Below are positions 49,589 to 60,930 of a stretch of DNA of 64,000 nt, one piece after another. Origin of the DNA: Holtermannia corniformis (taxonomy: Eukaryota > Basidiomycota > Tremellomycetes > Holtermanniales); contig BCIJ01000015.1 of NCBI GenBank assembly GCA_001599935.1, positions 185,482 to 249,481 on the forward strand. The letters are read 5' to 3'. The notes under the pieces were generated by a model. That model was not told the origin of the DNA, ran no database searches, and saw only the letters and a program-made list of their open reading frames with translations. How positions within the stretch are numbered: the stretch's first letter is position 1; each line of letters begins with the position of its first letter. The translations under genes were made by a program, and so were the position numbers.

Positions 49589-51479
49589 ATGACCCACACT
49601 GCGACGTTTACTTGGCCAAGGAGCAGTGCACACGCAGTCTTCGTCACTGGCGCATGGGACTTTTGGTCCGGCAACACGCATGAGCTCGACAAGCAGCCGG
49701 ATGGCGGGTTCATTGGCACCGTCCAACTGCCGTTTGGTCAGACGTATTCGTACAAATACGTCGTGGATGGCGGTGAGTGCTCTGACAGTGCTGGGCTGGG
49801 CTGGGCGGGACTGCATGGTTGTTTGCGGTTGGCTGCGCTCGACCACGACCCGCTCTGGACGCACGCATGCATGACAACACTACTCGATACACCGCTGACG
49901 CTGCCATTACAGAGTGGAAGACGCGAGAAGACGAAGCCAAGGAGTGGGGTATGCAGTCGGCTCCATGACGTTGTTGGGATACTGACCGAGTCGACAGATG
50001 CCGCCGGCAACATGAACAATGTCGGTCGCTGTCGACGGGATGGCAGAAACGCATGCTGATGTAGCAAAAGGTCTATACGGCGCCTGCAGAGTCGACCGCA
50101 GCCGTTGCCGACACGCCCGCGACGGCGCCAGCTGCAGTCTCGACGGAATCCAAGGACACACCGACGCCGGCGCCAGCACCCACCACCACCCTCTTGTCCG
50201 AATCAACCCCCGGACCCGCAAGCACCGGCCACGGCATCGCAGGGACCACGGGCGGGCCAAGCTCCAACCCTTCCAACCCGTTGGCAGGGTACGATCTCGG
50301 TGCGCCGATCGGCGGTCCCGTACAGCAAGTCAATGCGGCCGCTGTCGGTTTGCCCGGTACCGGTACCTCGGTCACGGATGCCACGACAGAGGCAAAGCCT
50401 GAAACAGGGCACGAGCAGACCTATGTCGAGCAAGCGACGGCAATCGGTGGCTCCGCTTTGGCCGCCATCACGGCTGCTGCCGTCGTTGCGGCCACGACGG
50501 TCGAGACGGTCACGGGCGTGGATGTGCTTCACCACCCTGTCAGTCGTCCTTGCTACTGTACGAAACCATCGTACTGATTGGCCGCGGGCAGATCTCGGTC
50601 AAGCAAGCAGAGCGGGAGGGGATCGACATTAACTCGCTGGAAACAGTCGATGCGCCATCGCACACTGCCACTGCCATTGACAGCACGGTGCCCGCGTCAG
50701 CCGTCGACGCTCTAGAGGAAAAGATTCAAAACGTCAAGCTCGATGCCGAATCGGTTCCAAGCCAGCAACACGCGGTGCCGTTGCCCAACCAACCCGCGCC
50801 AAAGAGTCTGTTTCCGCCCGTCCGTGCTGTGACTGACCCCCCTCAGAGTCTTTGCCCCCTCCCAACGCCCCCGTCCTGCCCCCACCAAAGGACGAACCAG
50901 CGCCGAAACCCGACCTACTGGAACAAGGCGCCAACACGGCGGACCACAAATCCGTGCCCGCACCGCTCATCAAGACGCTCTCACCCCGAGACCCCGCCAA
51001 AGACCGGTCAGCGTCGGCACCGAAATCAGCGGGCGAGGCCCACGCCGATCAACCCATCTCGTCGGATCCAAGCGTCAGCGCTCAAGACGCAAAGCGGGAG
51101 GGGCCCGCCGTGCCAGCCAAGACGGAGACAGTGATCGTATCGGCAGAGCTGGCGGCCAACACGCCAATCGCACCGCCTCAATCGGTCGAGAAACCGATCG
51201 CGCCCGCCGCGCCCGTTCAGAACCCTGATGCCGTCGCGCACGCAAGCGGTGCTCCCGTCCCACCGCAGACGCCAACCAAGACGGCCGCTGCTGCTGCGAG
51301 CGCCGCGTCTACGCCCGCGAGCACGCACGGGCGCGAGGCGACGGACTCGAGCGATAAAGTGCGCAAGCGCAAGTCGAGCTTTTTCCACAAGGTCTGTACC
51401 ACGCCCTCTGCTCGCGACCAGACGCTGACGGCCGCAGATCAAGGAGCGCTTCTCGTCGTCGCCAGACAAGCAAAAGTAG
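49589..51479 (+). CDS. CBM48/AMPK-type glycogen-binding domain protein (Crp1/Mdg1-like)
   Basis: Seven exons (49589-49772, 49913-49948, 49998-50020, 50071-50538, 50592-50805, 50847-51391, 51438-51479) give 503 residues. The first 90 form a CBM48 domain (TATFTWPRSSAHAVFVTGAW, TVQLPFGQTYSYKYVVDGEW, NNVYTAP). This is the fold found in AMPK beta subunits and in yeast Crp1 and Mdg1. The remainder is low complexity, rich in Ala, Pro, Thr and Glu, and ends KRKSSFFHKIKERFSSSPDK. That ending is a basic-aromatic helix typical of membrane-touching fungal relatives. A role in signalling or DNA-structure binding, as proposed for Crp1/Mdg1, is inference only. Confidence 0.8.
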
Positions 51480-51637
51480 AGCTTTGACATTCGATCGCTA
51501 GACTCTCGTTGCCACCCACTCTTTAATCCGCCAGGTGTTGTCTTGGGCGTGTCTGTCTGTCTGTGCACCGAAATGAAATGCATCGTGACCCTATGCGCGA
51601 TATTACTTGTCGCCCTGCGTCGAATCAGCGCCGCTCC

Positions 51638-53554
51638 TCACCCGCCCGCCTCGCAACGTACATAGCCCTCATACTGATAATCAATCCCCTTGGCCTTGAT
51701 GCTCGCGTTGCGCTTGGTCTGCTTCTTGACCAATCGGTCGTTTGCGCGCGCCTGCTCCTCGCTCGAACGCTCCTTGTCGTGCTTTGCCTTTTCAAGGCGC
51801 GCACTAGGGACGACGCGGAACTTTTTGTTAGCCCCCGCCCAGAGGTTCGGGTGCACGTCGTCGGCCGGCACAAGCTGCACGCGAGCGTCAGCGCGCAGAG
51901 ATCATCGTCACACAGAGCACTGACAGAGCATTTCAGGATATGCCCGTTCAACAGGTAATTGTCCATTGTCTCGGCCACAATCTGGGCGACGGATTGAGAA
52001 GACATTTCAATGTATGCGTAGTGTTTCGACGCGCCCGTCTTCGGTCGTCAGTATTGCGAGTGTCGCTTGGAGGAGCAGGGCGCACCTTGCGGTTCCGAGC
52101 GAGACGGAGACGGGTCACGTCGCCGAATTGGGCAAAGTAGGCGCGCATCTCGTCTTCGTAGAAACCGTGGGGGATCCGGCTGAGGTACAGTGTGCCCTTT
52201 TGCGTGTCCTGCGCGGATCAGCGGACGTCTAGTCGAGCCAAGCTTAGCCGACGGTACCGACCTTTCTCTTCTTGGCCTTTGCGAGCTTTGCCTGCACCGT
52301 CTTGTCGTCCTTTGCTGGTGGGAGCTGGCTTGACACTGTCGGTCCCTGGGCCTTGGCCACGCCCTCGTCGTCGTCACTCTCGTCATCCGAGGAATCGGCA
52401 CCGCCGTCCGAGCTCGAGAACCCGTGGATAAACTCGGCGTCCTGGTCGTCAGAGCCCGAAGCCTTGGCTTGGCCCTTTGCGCGCTTGGGCGCAGGCGAAA
52501 CGACCTCGAGCTTGTCTTTGACGGCGTCTTCAGCGTCAGACAGGTAGTCGGCCGCCGTCTTGCGCTTTTTGGGGTTCGCGACGGCCTCGGTCACCTTGCT
52601 GACGGCGGGCTGAGCCTTGGTGACGGCCTTTTTTCCCTTTTTGACAACGTCTTTCGCGACGGGCTCGGCATCCTCGACGGCCTTTTTGCCCTTGTTGGCA
52701 ATATCTTTGGCGACGGGCTCGACATCTGCAGCAGCCTGCTTGGCCTTTTTCACGATTGCCTTGACGGCGGGCTCGGCTTGCTTGACGGCCTCTTCGACGG
52801 CGGCCTCGGTCGCCGCGGCAGCCTTTCTCGTGCGGCGCTTGGCGGCCTTGACAACGGGTTGGGCCTGTTCAACAGCAGACACGGCAGCCTGCTTGCCCTT
52901 TGTGATCGTTTGTTCGACTACGGGCTCTGCGTCAACGACGGCCTTTTTCCCTTTTGCGACGGCTTCGGCCACCACGGGCTCTACGTCGGCCACGGCCTTT
53001 CTGGCGCGTTTACGGCCCCTGCCCACCGCCTCGACTACCGGCTCTGCCTTTTCTGCAATGTCCTGCACGAGGGGCTCGACGGCCTTTTTCGCCTGCTTGC
53101 CCTTTTTCACGGCGGGTTCAACCGCGGCACCGAGCAGAGGCTTGACGGCGTGGGTGATGGCGTCGACGTACGGCTTTGCAACCTCTCCCGCTGCATGGAC
53201 GAGTCCGGTCGCAGAGTCGACCACACCCTGTGCGTTGTCTTTTGTAATCTCGTCGACTGGCCCACCTGCACTCTTGCGCTTGGGTTTACGGCTCCTCTTC
53301 GCCTTTGTCTCTGCTGCGCCGTCTGCACCGCCCGACGCCGCACTGCTCACAGGCTTGTCGAGCACCAAGTCGCCAGCAGCCTCGACGGCCTGTCCGACAT
53401 CCTTCAACGTCTCGCCGACACTGGTCAACACGGGCTTGAGCTTGTCCACGAGCGCGCTCGCTTGGTCTTGGGCCTGTGCGACGACGCCCTTGGCACGCTT
53501 GTTGCCTTTTTGCTTGGGCTCTGTTGATGAGGGTGGGGCTGGGCGTTTGGGCAT
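51638..53554 (-). CDS. NIFK/Nop15-like nucleolar RRM protein with repetitive Lys-rich N-terminus
   Basis: Four exons (52262-53554, 52086-52208, 51925-52038, 51638-51874) give 588 residues. The C-terminal third holds one RRM (GTLYLSRIPHGFYEDEMRAY, FGDVTRLRLARNRKTGASKH, YAYIEMSS) followed by the conserved extension LVPADDVHPNLWAG. Together these match NIFK/Nop15, which acts in 60S pre-rRNA processing. The N-terminal 430 residues are unusual. They are built of imperfect repeats of about 20-25 residues around a KGKKAV-x-D-x-EPV core (about residues 150-340), then an acidic serine-rich stretch. Family members are normally 200-300 residues. Confidence 0.82.
52534..53104 (-). repeat. Coding repeats, KGKKAVxDxEPV type
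   Basis: Within the first exon of the RRM gene, the translated sequence repeats a unit of about 20-25 residues. Examples are VAKGKKAVVDAEPVVEQ, ITKGKQAAVSAVEQAQPVV, ANKGKKAVEDAEPVAKD and VKKGKKAVTKAQPAVSK. The DNA repeats are imperfect (gacggcctttttgcccttt-type blocks on the plus strand), so the unit has diverged while keeping its Lys/Ala/Pro pattern. Confidence 0.75.
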
Positions 53555-53630
53555 GGCGGTGGAATGGATGCTAGGATGGCTAGGATCAGTTGAGAATTAG
53601 CTGGGTGCAGTCACGGGTGCACGTCATGCC

Positions 53631-53793
53631 GTTATCCCAATGGGGTTTATCAAGTCGATTAGGATTATTAGGATAACTTGGGTAATGGGATAACAACTCT
53701 AGGCTAATGAACGAGATTGAGCATTAGCCGCTGTTCAAATGTCTTATGCGATTACAATATCAGGCTAATGAACCTGGGAAGCATTAGTCGCTG
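53631..53793. repeat. Structured AT-rich intergenic repeats
   Basis: GTTATCCCA (53631-53639) and TGGGATAAC (53686-53694) form a perfect 9-base inverted repeat. They are followed by two direct copies of a 32-33 base unit, at 53701-53733 and 53762-53793. The copies share AGGCTAATGAAC and GCATTAGYCGCTG, and each contains its own CTAATG/CATTAG inverted repeat. The stretch is more AT-rich than its surroundings and lies between two divergent start codons. Confidence 0.7.
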
Positions 53794-53950
53794 AATGCTG
53801 ATGCTATTAGTCAACCTTTCCCAATCGGATTAAGATCTGCCGGTGCCGAGGTGGCAACGTCAGCGTGGAACTCGGTGGCGACAGCATCTACTTCAACTCG
53901 GCATCAGCAACCACCGCCAGCACCTGCAACGACAGCAGAGCGCATACACA

Positions 53951-56258
53951 ATGCTCACACTACGTCCAGCTTCGTTCCGTACCGCTCTCACCGCCATTCC
54001 CCGCGCAGGGCCATCAAAGCCAGCCGGACCTCGATTCAACCGCTTCATCTCGACAACCCCGAAACGTCTGCAACCGCGCTACACTCCACCGCAGGCAGCA
54101 GCGGCAGATTCGACTGTACTGCTGCATGGACCAGAGCAGAGGTTCAGGCAGGAGCAGTTTGCAAAGAATGGTGGCTGGCTGAGATTTGGTTTGCTCGCCG
54201 GTGGGACGGCGGCAACCGTCGTGGCGACGAATGGTGAGTCGCGCGTGGGATGAGTAGCCGAGGCGCGGGTAGACCAGAGCTAGGCTGCATGCTGAACCAA
54301 ATCGCTGGTCGTGCGTGAATAAGTCGTCGGCATGAGACCGCGTCCGTCGACGACGATCTCAACCATGACCGGTGCAAACTGGCTCAGCCTGCCGGCCTAC
54401 TCTCACTATCCATACCTCTTCCAAAAAACCTACCATCGCCATGGCCCCAACACTCGAATCGAGCTAACACCCTGTAGCCTTTCTCAACCGCGAGACGCGC
54501 GACTCGCTCTCTGGCCCTGAACGCTCGCTTCTCAACTCGACATTCATCTACAGCGGTCTCGGGCTCTCGATGACAGGCTTGGCGGCGTTTGCACTCCACA
54601 GGAACGGTGCGAGCTATCGGCTGATGCGCGCGAACCCTCTGTTGGTCGCCGGTGTCGGGTAAGTCGCTCCCAGCCCGGGCATACCAGCGCAACGCCCTGC
54701 TAACACCGCCAGCATCGGCGCTTCGCTCCTCACAATGTTCGCAACCCTCAACACAACCCCCAACACGCCGCAAAAGCACCTCGCCTGGGCATCCTTCAAC
54801 CTCGTCCAAGGTCTCCTCCTAGCGCCCCTTTGCTTCGTCAACCCCGCCATCCTCCTCCGCGCAGGCCTCTACACCACAGGCATCATCGGCAGCATCTCGT
54901 ACGTGGGTGCAACGGCCAAAGAGGAGAAATACCTGTATATCGGCGGACCGCTCATTGCGGGCTTGAGCGTCGTTGCACTCGCGGGCTTGGCGCCGTTGGT
55001 CTTGCCGGTCACGGCGATGCGCACGCTCGCGCTCAGTGAGATGCTGAGTCTGGTGAGTTTTACGAATCTGTTGGGTTTGAGTGCGAAAGTTTGCTCGTCC
55101 TCGGCGAATATCAGGTTGGTGAAAGTGTTCGCCACCGCTACTCCTGACAGTTCCCTGTCGTGACACGTTGGACGCATCGCGATCCTTGATTGGAGCCTGG
55201 TAGGCAATCAGCATTGACTACCCTCCTCAGCCGTGAGCGCGTCCATCTGGCGGAGAGCTGCGATGTCCATGGCGTGAAACTCCGTGCTGGGATTTCTCAT
55301 CATATAGCATCCCAGCTGTCCGGCTTTATAGGCCTTGGGGACTGCTTGCCCGCTTCTGTCGCGTGCCGCCGAGCTGGTGACATTTTCGCTTCATGTCTCG
55401 CAGTCCCCTAGGGACTGCTCGCACGATCGGGAAGCGGCCTGCAGCTGGGTCTCGTTGGGAGTGCGAGCACGATTAGTGGCATCAATGTGCTGGGGTCATG
55501 AGGCCTCCAGCGTCTTCAAGCGGTCCGACTTGGACCGTGGAAGTGATGAGACGTAGCTGACGGCACACCTTGGCGGCGCAGAGGCTGTATCCTAATCTGA
55601 GCCCCACTGCCGGACGGCTCGTGACCCTTTGGCAGGATCTGGCAGCTGTTTTTTTTTCCTTTGGAGGGCTGTCTGGTCTTGCGACGCTTCCCTGCCGCTC
55701 GAGCTTCAGTCTCATACCGCGATCATTCTTCACTAATGTTGTGTTTTGTGCACCGTAGCGTCTAGCGGCAGACAGTGGTAGTCTGTGCTCAATTGGCGTG
55801 CGACCCACGTTTCCTGTGTAGCTTGACATCACTTTGCGCACGAATAGTCGCTCGAAGTAGATTGCTCGACGCAATGCCAGCTGCGGGTCTCTCATCCATG
55901 CTTCCGTACAGGGCGCAGTGTGTTGCCTGAACTGGCATGTGCAAGTGCTTTTCGTTTCACTTTAGTCGGATCAGCGGTCAATGATTGGCGCTTGCGGGCT
56001 TGCTGTCACTTGTGCATCGCTGACCCTTGTAGTACGGCGGCCTCGCCATCTTTCCATTCTGCACGCTCAACCACGTCCAAACCATCCTCCTGCACGCGCG
56101 CCAAGGCAAGCATGACCCCGTCGCCGAGAGCGTCGGGATCGAGCTCGACTTTATCAACATCTTTATCCGGCTGGTGAGTCTTGTGGCGGTGGCGGCCGAG
56201 GACTAACGTGGTGCGACAGGTGGCGATCCTCGGTGGCAACTCGAACAACCGGCGCTGA
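53951..56258 (+). CDS. GHITM/Bax inhibitor-like mitochondrial membrane protein
   Basis: Five exons (53951-54233, 54478-54658, 54713-55052, 56033-56173, 56220-56258) give 327 residues. The N-terminus (MLTLRPASFRTALTAIPRAG) is a likely mitochondrial presequence. Several membrane helices follow (FGLLAGGTAATVVATNAFL, SLLTMFATLNTTPN, GLYTTGIIGSISYVGATA, SVVALAGLAPLVLPVTAM). The C-terminal end YGGLAIF, ELDFINIFIRLVAILG matches the last helices of the TMBIM5/GHITM group, which act in inner-membrane ion handling and cristae organisation. Two introns are atypically long for this locus: 244 bases, and 980 bases at 55053-56032. The 980-base intron is certain in frame, because the family motif MLSLYGGLAIF is only formed by joining across it. 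Confidence 0.85.
55537..55607 (+). ncRNA. Candidate box C/D-like snoRNA inside the long intron
   Basis: Within the 980-base intron, GTGATGA (55543-55549) matches the box C consensus RTGATGA and CTGA (55597-55600) matches box D. The flanks GTGG (55537-55540) and CCAC (55604-55607) could pair as a terminal stem. A 6-base-pair hairpin (CGGTCC..GGACCG, 55521-55537) lies just upstream. Intronic placement is usual for such RNAs. The motifs are short and could be chance. No rRNA target was identified. Confidence 0.25.
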
Positions 56259-56498
56259 GGTTCCCGTGCGCTCCGTGATCCGACCCGATGTAGCCATATG
56301 CATTGCTCTTCTCTGCGCTACAGTAGATGACGGTGCAGCCGCGGAGCAGGATGGTCCTGTCGCCGAGATGGACAGTCACCGCGATGGAATGACGTCGGTG
56401 TCGGATTCCAGGTAGCGCGAGTCACCTCCACTTTATCTGCATCGGAGGATCCGTCTCGCAACTGTCTTCCCTCTCTCTCCAAATCATCACCTAGAAAC

Positions 56499-58331
56499 AT
56501 GCAAGCAGCCTCAAACTTCATCCAGGACACGCTCCTCGGCGGACCGCTCGAGGTCGAGACGACGCCAACGTACAAGCACCGCGAGGGCGGCGAGACGATG
56601 CAAGCGCTCACTTGGCAGTCGTCCAACCACGTCCAGGTCAAGCAGATGCCGATCCCGGATATCACGCAGGATGAGGATGTCGTGCTCAAAGTAACCATGA
56701 CGACGATTTGTGCGTATCCGCGGCCGAGTACCAGGTTGCTGACGATTCATCGTAGGCGGCAGTGATCTGCATTTGCTTCACGGCGAGATTCTCGCGTTGC
56801 AAAAGAACGATATCCTCGGTCACGAGTTTGGGTGAGTGTGCCCGATGCCGTCTATTTGCTGACGCCGTCTAGCGGCGTCGTCGACCGCGTCGGGCCTGGC
56901 GTCAAGAACCTCAAAGTCGGTGACCGCGTCGTGACCTCGTTCCAAGTGGCGTGCGGCGACTGCCGGTACTGCAAGGACAAGCTCTCGAGCTTTTGCGAGA
57001 ACACGAACAACTCGTCGTTGATGGTCAGTCTTGTCTCCCCAACCGAACCGATCCAGACTGAGCGTTGCAGCCGGCCATGTACGGCGGTCAGAAGGGCGAT
57101 GCCGGGTTCTTTGGCTACTCGCACTTTACCGGTCAGTCTTGCGCCTGCCTCGAGCTCGGAACAGCTCGCTGAGCCACTCAGGCGGCTTCCCCGGCGGTCA
57201 AGCGGAATACGTCAAGGTGCCAAAGGTTTGTGCGCTCGCCGGTGGGTCGTCTCGAGCTGATTGAGGGTAGGGCGATGTCAACTGTCAAAAGATCCCCGAG
57301 GGGCTTGCGGATGAGAACGTGCTGTGGCTCTCGGACGTGTACCCGACTTCGTACCATGCCGTTTGGGGCACCAAGGTTGGCAAGGGTGACATTGTCGGTG
57401 TCTGGGGGTGAGTCGGGGTCGTTGGGTCCAGACTGTTGCTCACTCGACGACAGTGCCGGTCCTATCGGCGTAAGCACCCAGAGCGTCCCGAGTGAGCGCA
57501 GCTAACGCTCCGCAGCAATGCGTGATCCGGTGGGCACTGCTCAAAGGCGCGAGCAAAGTCATCGTGGTCGACTCTGTCCCGTCTCGGCTCGAGCTCGCAA
57601 AGCAAGCGCCGGGCAACATTGAGACGATCAACTTTAAAGAACAGAAAAACGTCGTCGAAGCAGTATACAAGCTTGTCCCCGGCGGGCTCGACATTGCAAT
57701 CGACTGCGGGACGTTCCACGAGCCCAAGACGTTGTTGCACAAGATTGAAAAGACGTTGATGCTCGAGACGGACGTGCCGGAGACGATCAACGAGTGTGTC
57801 GAGAGTGTCAGGAAGGCGGGCGCGATTGTACGTTTTGTCCGGGTTGGACGAGACGAGCTGACGCGCGCAGGGCACGATTGCGGCGTATGCGGCGTATGCC
57901 AACCACGTCAATGTGGGCGCCATCATGGAAAAGGTGCGTCCCGATCGTTCTGCGACGTCGACGAGCTGACGTCCCAGGGCGTAACATGGTACGGTCTCGG
58001 CCAAGCCCCCGTCCACCTCCACCGCGAGGTCATTCTCGTGCGTTGTCGTCTTGTCTCTTGACCAAGCTGACGCAGACAGGAACACCTCGTCAAGGGCGAG
58101 TTTGACGGCAAGTTTATGGTCTCGCACCGCGTCGACGTGTCCGAGTTTGCAGAGCTCTACAACGCGTTTGACAAGCGCTGGGCCGGGGTTGAAAAGGTGT
58201 TTGTGCAGACCAAGCATAGGTGCGTTGGGTTGGCTGAAGCGAGTTTCGATCCTGATGGGCGTAGCAACCCGCCGTCCGAGGGTTACCCAAAGCTGTCGAG
58301 TGTCAAGGACTGGCCTCAGCACCAGTTCTGA
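56499..58331 (+). CDS. Zinc-type alcohol/formaldehyde dehydrogenase-like enzyme
   Basis: Eleven exons (56499-56709, 56756-56831, 56873-57023, 57071-57131, 57182-57225, 57271-57407, 57454-57469, 57516-57827, 57871-57933, 57978-58028, 58080-58331) give about 457 residues. Catalytic zinc ligands lie in TTICGSDLHLLHG and GHEFGGVVDRVGPG. The structural zinc cysteines are in CGDCRYCKDKLSSFC. The NAD-binding glycine motif is VWGAGPIG, followed by a Rossmann acidic residue in VIVVDS. The layout (long loop with YGGQKGDAGFFGYSHFTGGF and GGQAEYVKVP) is that of glutathione-independent formaldehyde dehydrogenase-like medium-chain dehydrogenases. Substrate cannot be read from sequence. Exon 7 is only 16 bases long. 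Confidence 0.9.
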
Positions 58332-58971
58332 GTGAGCATGCGGGTCGAGGGAGGGGAATGGTGTCATTAGCCAGTCGAGTGAATGAAAGGATGTCTGTGC
58401 TGCTCTCGATGGCCGGCCAGAACATGGCAGTGCTGCTCTCTGGTCAAGCCTGTACCACGAGAGAATGTGTTCTGCATCTGGATCCAGCCCGGTCACTGCA
58501 ATCGTCAGCGATGTGCGTCCTGGCCATGTCTACGCACTTATACTTGTCGACTCGTACTCTGTCTCATCTCGCGACCTCTAGCTCGACAGGCCAATCGCCG
58601 TCTCTAATATAGTCCCAGCTGCCTTCGACCCGATGGACCTTTCTCAGCTTTGCAGGCCGTGCGAGCTCTAGTGCTTTGGCTGGCCTTGGCCTCGGGCGCG
58701 GTTGCAGGGGGAACGGATGGGAGATTACGGGTAGCGGGATGGGAGGTTGAGCGCCAGCGCTGCAGACGAGGCTGGACAGGTGGGCGCCCATGCACTGCTC
58801 CTCGTCCTAGCGCTCGATCTGCATGTGGTGGTTGATGATGATGATGATGATGATGGTCAAAGGCCACGAGCATTGACAACGACCGTTCATCACTCGATTC
58901 TCTTTCTCACTATCGGACAGCACGATAGCTTGCACACACGATGGCTCAATAAGAGCACAGAGGCCGCCGAC
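58332..58971. other. Intergenic region with a possible small leftward ORF
   Basis: A leftward 75-residue frame at 58564-58791 starts with ATG and ends KVHRVEGSWDYIRDGDWPV..., which looks somewhat protein-like, but no family or splice partner was found. A GAT microsatellite-like run lies at 58832-58855. The rest probably contains the promoter of the next rightward gene. Confidence 0.3.
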
Positions 58972-59879
58972 ATGCTCGCGCCCCCACACCGTCCTAAACG
59001 CCAACGGTCGCCCTCGCCTCCGTCGTCTCCCTCGATCGCGTCCCCCCTCGACCTGCTGATCAAGCGTCGGCGCCGAGGCCATACCGTCGGCAGTGGGAGC
59101 GATGAGGCTGCCGAGCCTGAACGAGAGAGGGAATCAACATGGGCCGGGACCGGTGTTGAACGCCGTCGAGTGAGAATGTGGGAGCGTGCTCAAGACCCGC
59201 AGCCGCTTGCTGGGCCCAGCAGGCTCTCATGCGATCCCAACGCTGCTGTCCAGCCTCAAGAGATGGTGACGCCGCTCCGGACATCGAGCAGTTGTCAACC
59301 GTACTCGCACCCTCACGCCTCGTCATCGCCCGTCAAAGCTGCTGACCACGGTCCCGTCTTCTCGCCGCTTGCTCTCGACCAGCAGCAAGCAGTCGATACC
59401 AACAGCTATCGAGACCCCGGCGGTGGTTATTTCGAAGCGAGGACACCCCGGTTCGAGCTCTCGACCCCGGTAGCGGACGTCCATAGTCCCAGTCCGTTCC
59501 CGGCAGGTTGGGAGAGCCCATATGCAGGCAGTAACGCACTCTTGCACCAACTGGTCAGTGCTCTTCACTTTTCGTTGACTGCCCATGCTGAAACCCACAG
59601 CACCTCGCGCGTATCTCTAGCTCTGGACCTCTGCCCTCGCTCTCCCTCTCCCCGTTAGTGCTCAGTCCTCACGGGTCCCCTCCGGCTCCTATATTCCACC
59701 GCACAACACCATCCTATCGCCATCTGCAACGTGGCCCGCCAGAGCCTGAACCCGAGCCGGACGTGATGGACGTCGACATGGACGACGACCGAGTAGACGA
59801 CCGATACGAGCAGACGAATCGAATGCTAGGAGAGCTCGAGAGGGCTCGGAGGGAGCGCTGGGCGCGCGAGGGCGGCTAG
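58972..59879 (+). CDS. Hypothetical Pro/Ser-rich protein (290 aa)
   Basis: Two exons (58972-59553, 59601-59879) joined over a 47-base intron. The N-terminus has a basic stretch that could be a nuclear localisation signal (PPHRPKRQRSPSP, LLIKRRRRGH). The middle is Pro/Ser/Thr-rich. The C-terminus has an acidic run (DVMDVDMDDDRVDDRYEQ) ending in a charged helix (RMLGELERARRERWAREGG). This last part resembles short conserved endings of uncharacterised basidiomycete proteins, but no family is assigned. Likely a nuclear regulatory protein by composition only. Confidence 0.6.
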
Positions 59880-60204
59880 GCTTTTGCTTGCTTTGCGTCG
59901 GGGACGAGCGGTTGGTTGGTTGTATAGTAGCACGCGCATGGGATGACATGTTTGGCTCGTACAGGCTTGCGATGACTGGCATCGAGGCGCGGCCGTGTTG
60001 CTGATCCTCGAGCACGAGTCGGTGTCCGCGCAGAGCCATCCAGTCAAGCTCAGGCTGCTCGTACAGCCAATCGCAGCCCAGATTCTCAACAGTCAACCTC
60101 GGTCCTGTATGATCACACTCTGATGAGACCATGGTTGATGATTCTCGCCAACTAGAGAGCGCACTGCCGGATCTCAACCCATGCATAAGGATACAACAGC
60201 CCAA
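59880..60204. other. Intergenic region between convergent genes
   Basis: Lies between the stop codons of the hypothetical Pro/Ser-rich gene and NDUFS4. No gene or RNA structure recognised. Confidence 0.4.
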
Positions 60205-60930
60205 TCACTTTGTGTGGCAGATCCTCAGCTTGCCCGGGACGTGGACATAGTTGTTGGCTACGGTGCAGCGTCAGCGTTTCAAGCTGTCGCAAGCGCACGA
60301 CTGACCATAGTTCTTTGGAGGGATCTTGGCCGTCTTGGGCTCGGTAACGGTATAGTCCCATCCTTGCTTTTCAGCCTGGGTACGTGGATTAGTCGTGCGT
60401 GTGTGGTAAGCGCGGCAACGCACAAAGTGGATGGCAGCGTCCTTGGTCTTGAACTTGATAGCTGTGCCCTGCATGTAGTCGGCCCTATGCGATGTCTGAT
60501 CAGTCTCGGATTGGACAGTCGGCAATCAACATACGTGCTAGCCCAGCCCATCAACGAGTTTTCCCACCGACCAGCACCCTGCAGCACGTCCCAGTCAATC
60601 TTCCAGTGGTTGGTGCCCGCTTTGCCCGACTGCATCGTCGTCTTTGTCGGCTTGTAGATGCGAACGGGGCGGTAGTGGAGTTCGGCTGTGATCACCGTGA
60701 GCTGTGTTCCTACGGCTGATAGCGGCGGACTGACTCGGCGCATCGCTCAAGACGTCGGCCTCGATGATCTCGGGACTGGGGTGGGACGTGGTCAAGCCGG
60801 AAGCTTGGTGCGCTCGCTCTGCCTCGATCGCTGTTGACGACGGGCCCGAGTGAGATGATGACGAGTTGAAGCGGATCGCTGCTGTGCGGAGCAGCGAAGA
60901 CGCCGTTGCCGCTGGCCTGAGGAGCGACAT
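60205..60930 (-). CDS. NADH:ubiquinone oxidoreductase 18 kDa subunit (NDUFS4)
   Basis: Five exons (60754-60930, 60535-60701, 60424-60484, 60306-60375, 60205-60257) give 175 residues. The N-terminus ([20 protein letters not shown]) is a mitochondrial presequence. The conserved core runs [39 protein letters not shown], and [20 protein letters not shown], and ends [16 protein letters not shown]4 is an accessory subunit of the peripheral arm of complex I needed for stability of the N-module. The first intron is uncertain: a 52-base intron (60702-60753) gives the best family match, but shorter alternatives exist. The NDUFAF6-like gene nearby also serves complex I. Confidence 0.9.

Noticed and set aside
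52424..53600. Long plus-strand open frames of 327-367 codons
   Set aside because: They lie antisense to the repetitive exon of the RRM protein gene. The repeats keep all frames open, and the translations show skewed composition without domains.
55482..55895. A 137-codon minus-strand frame inside the long intron
   Set aside because: Arg/Ser-rich composition, no recognisable motif and no plausible promoter context. More likely chance in GC-rich DNA.
60702..60753. A possible 19-base ultra-short intron in NDUFS4 (GTCAGT...ATCAG)
   Set aside because: It restores the frame, but a 52-base intron ending at the next acceptor also does so, matches the local intron size and gives a better family alignment.
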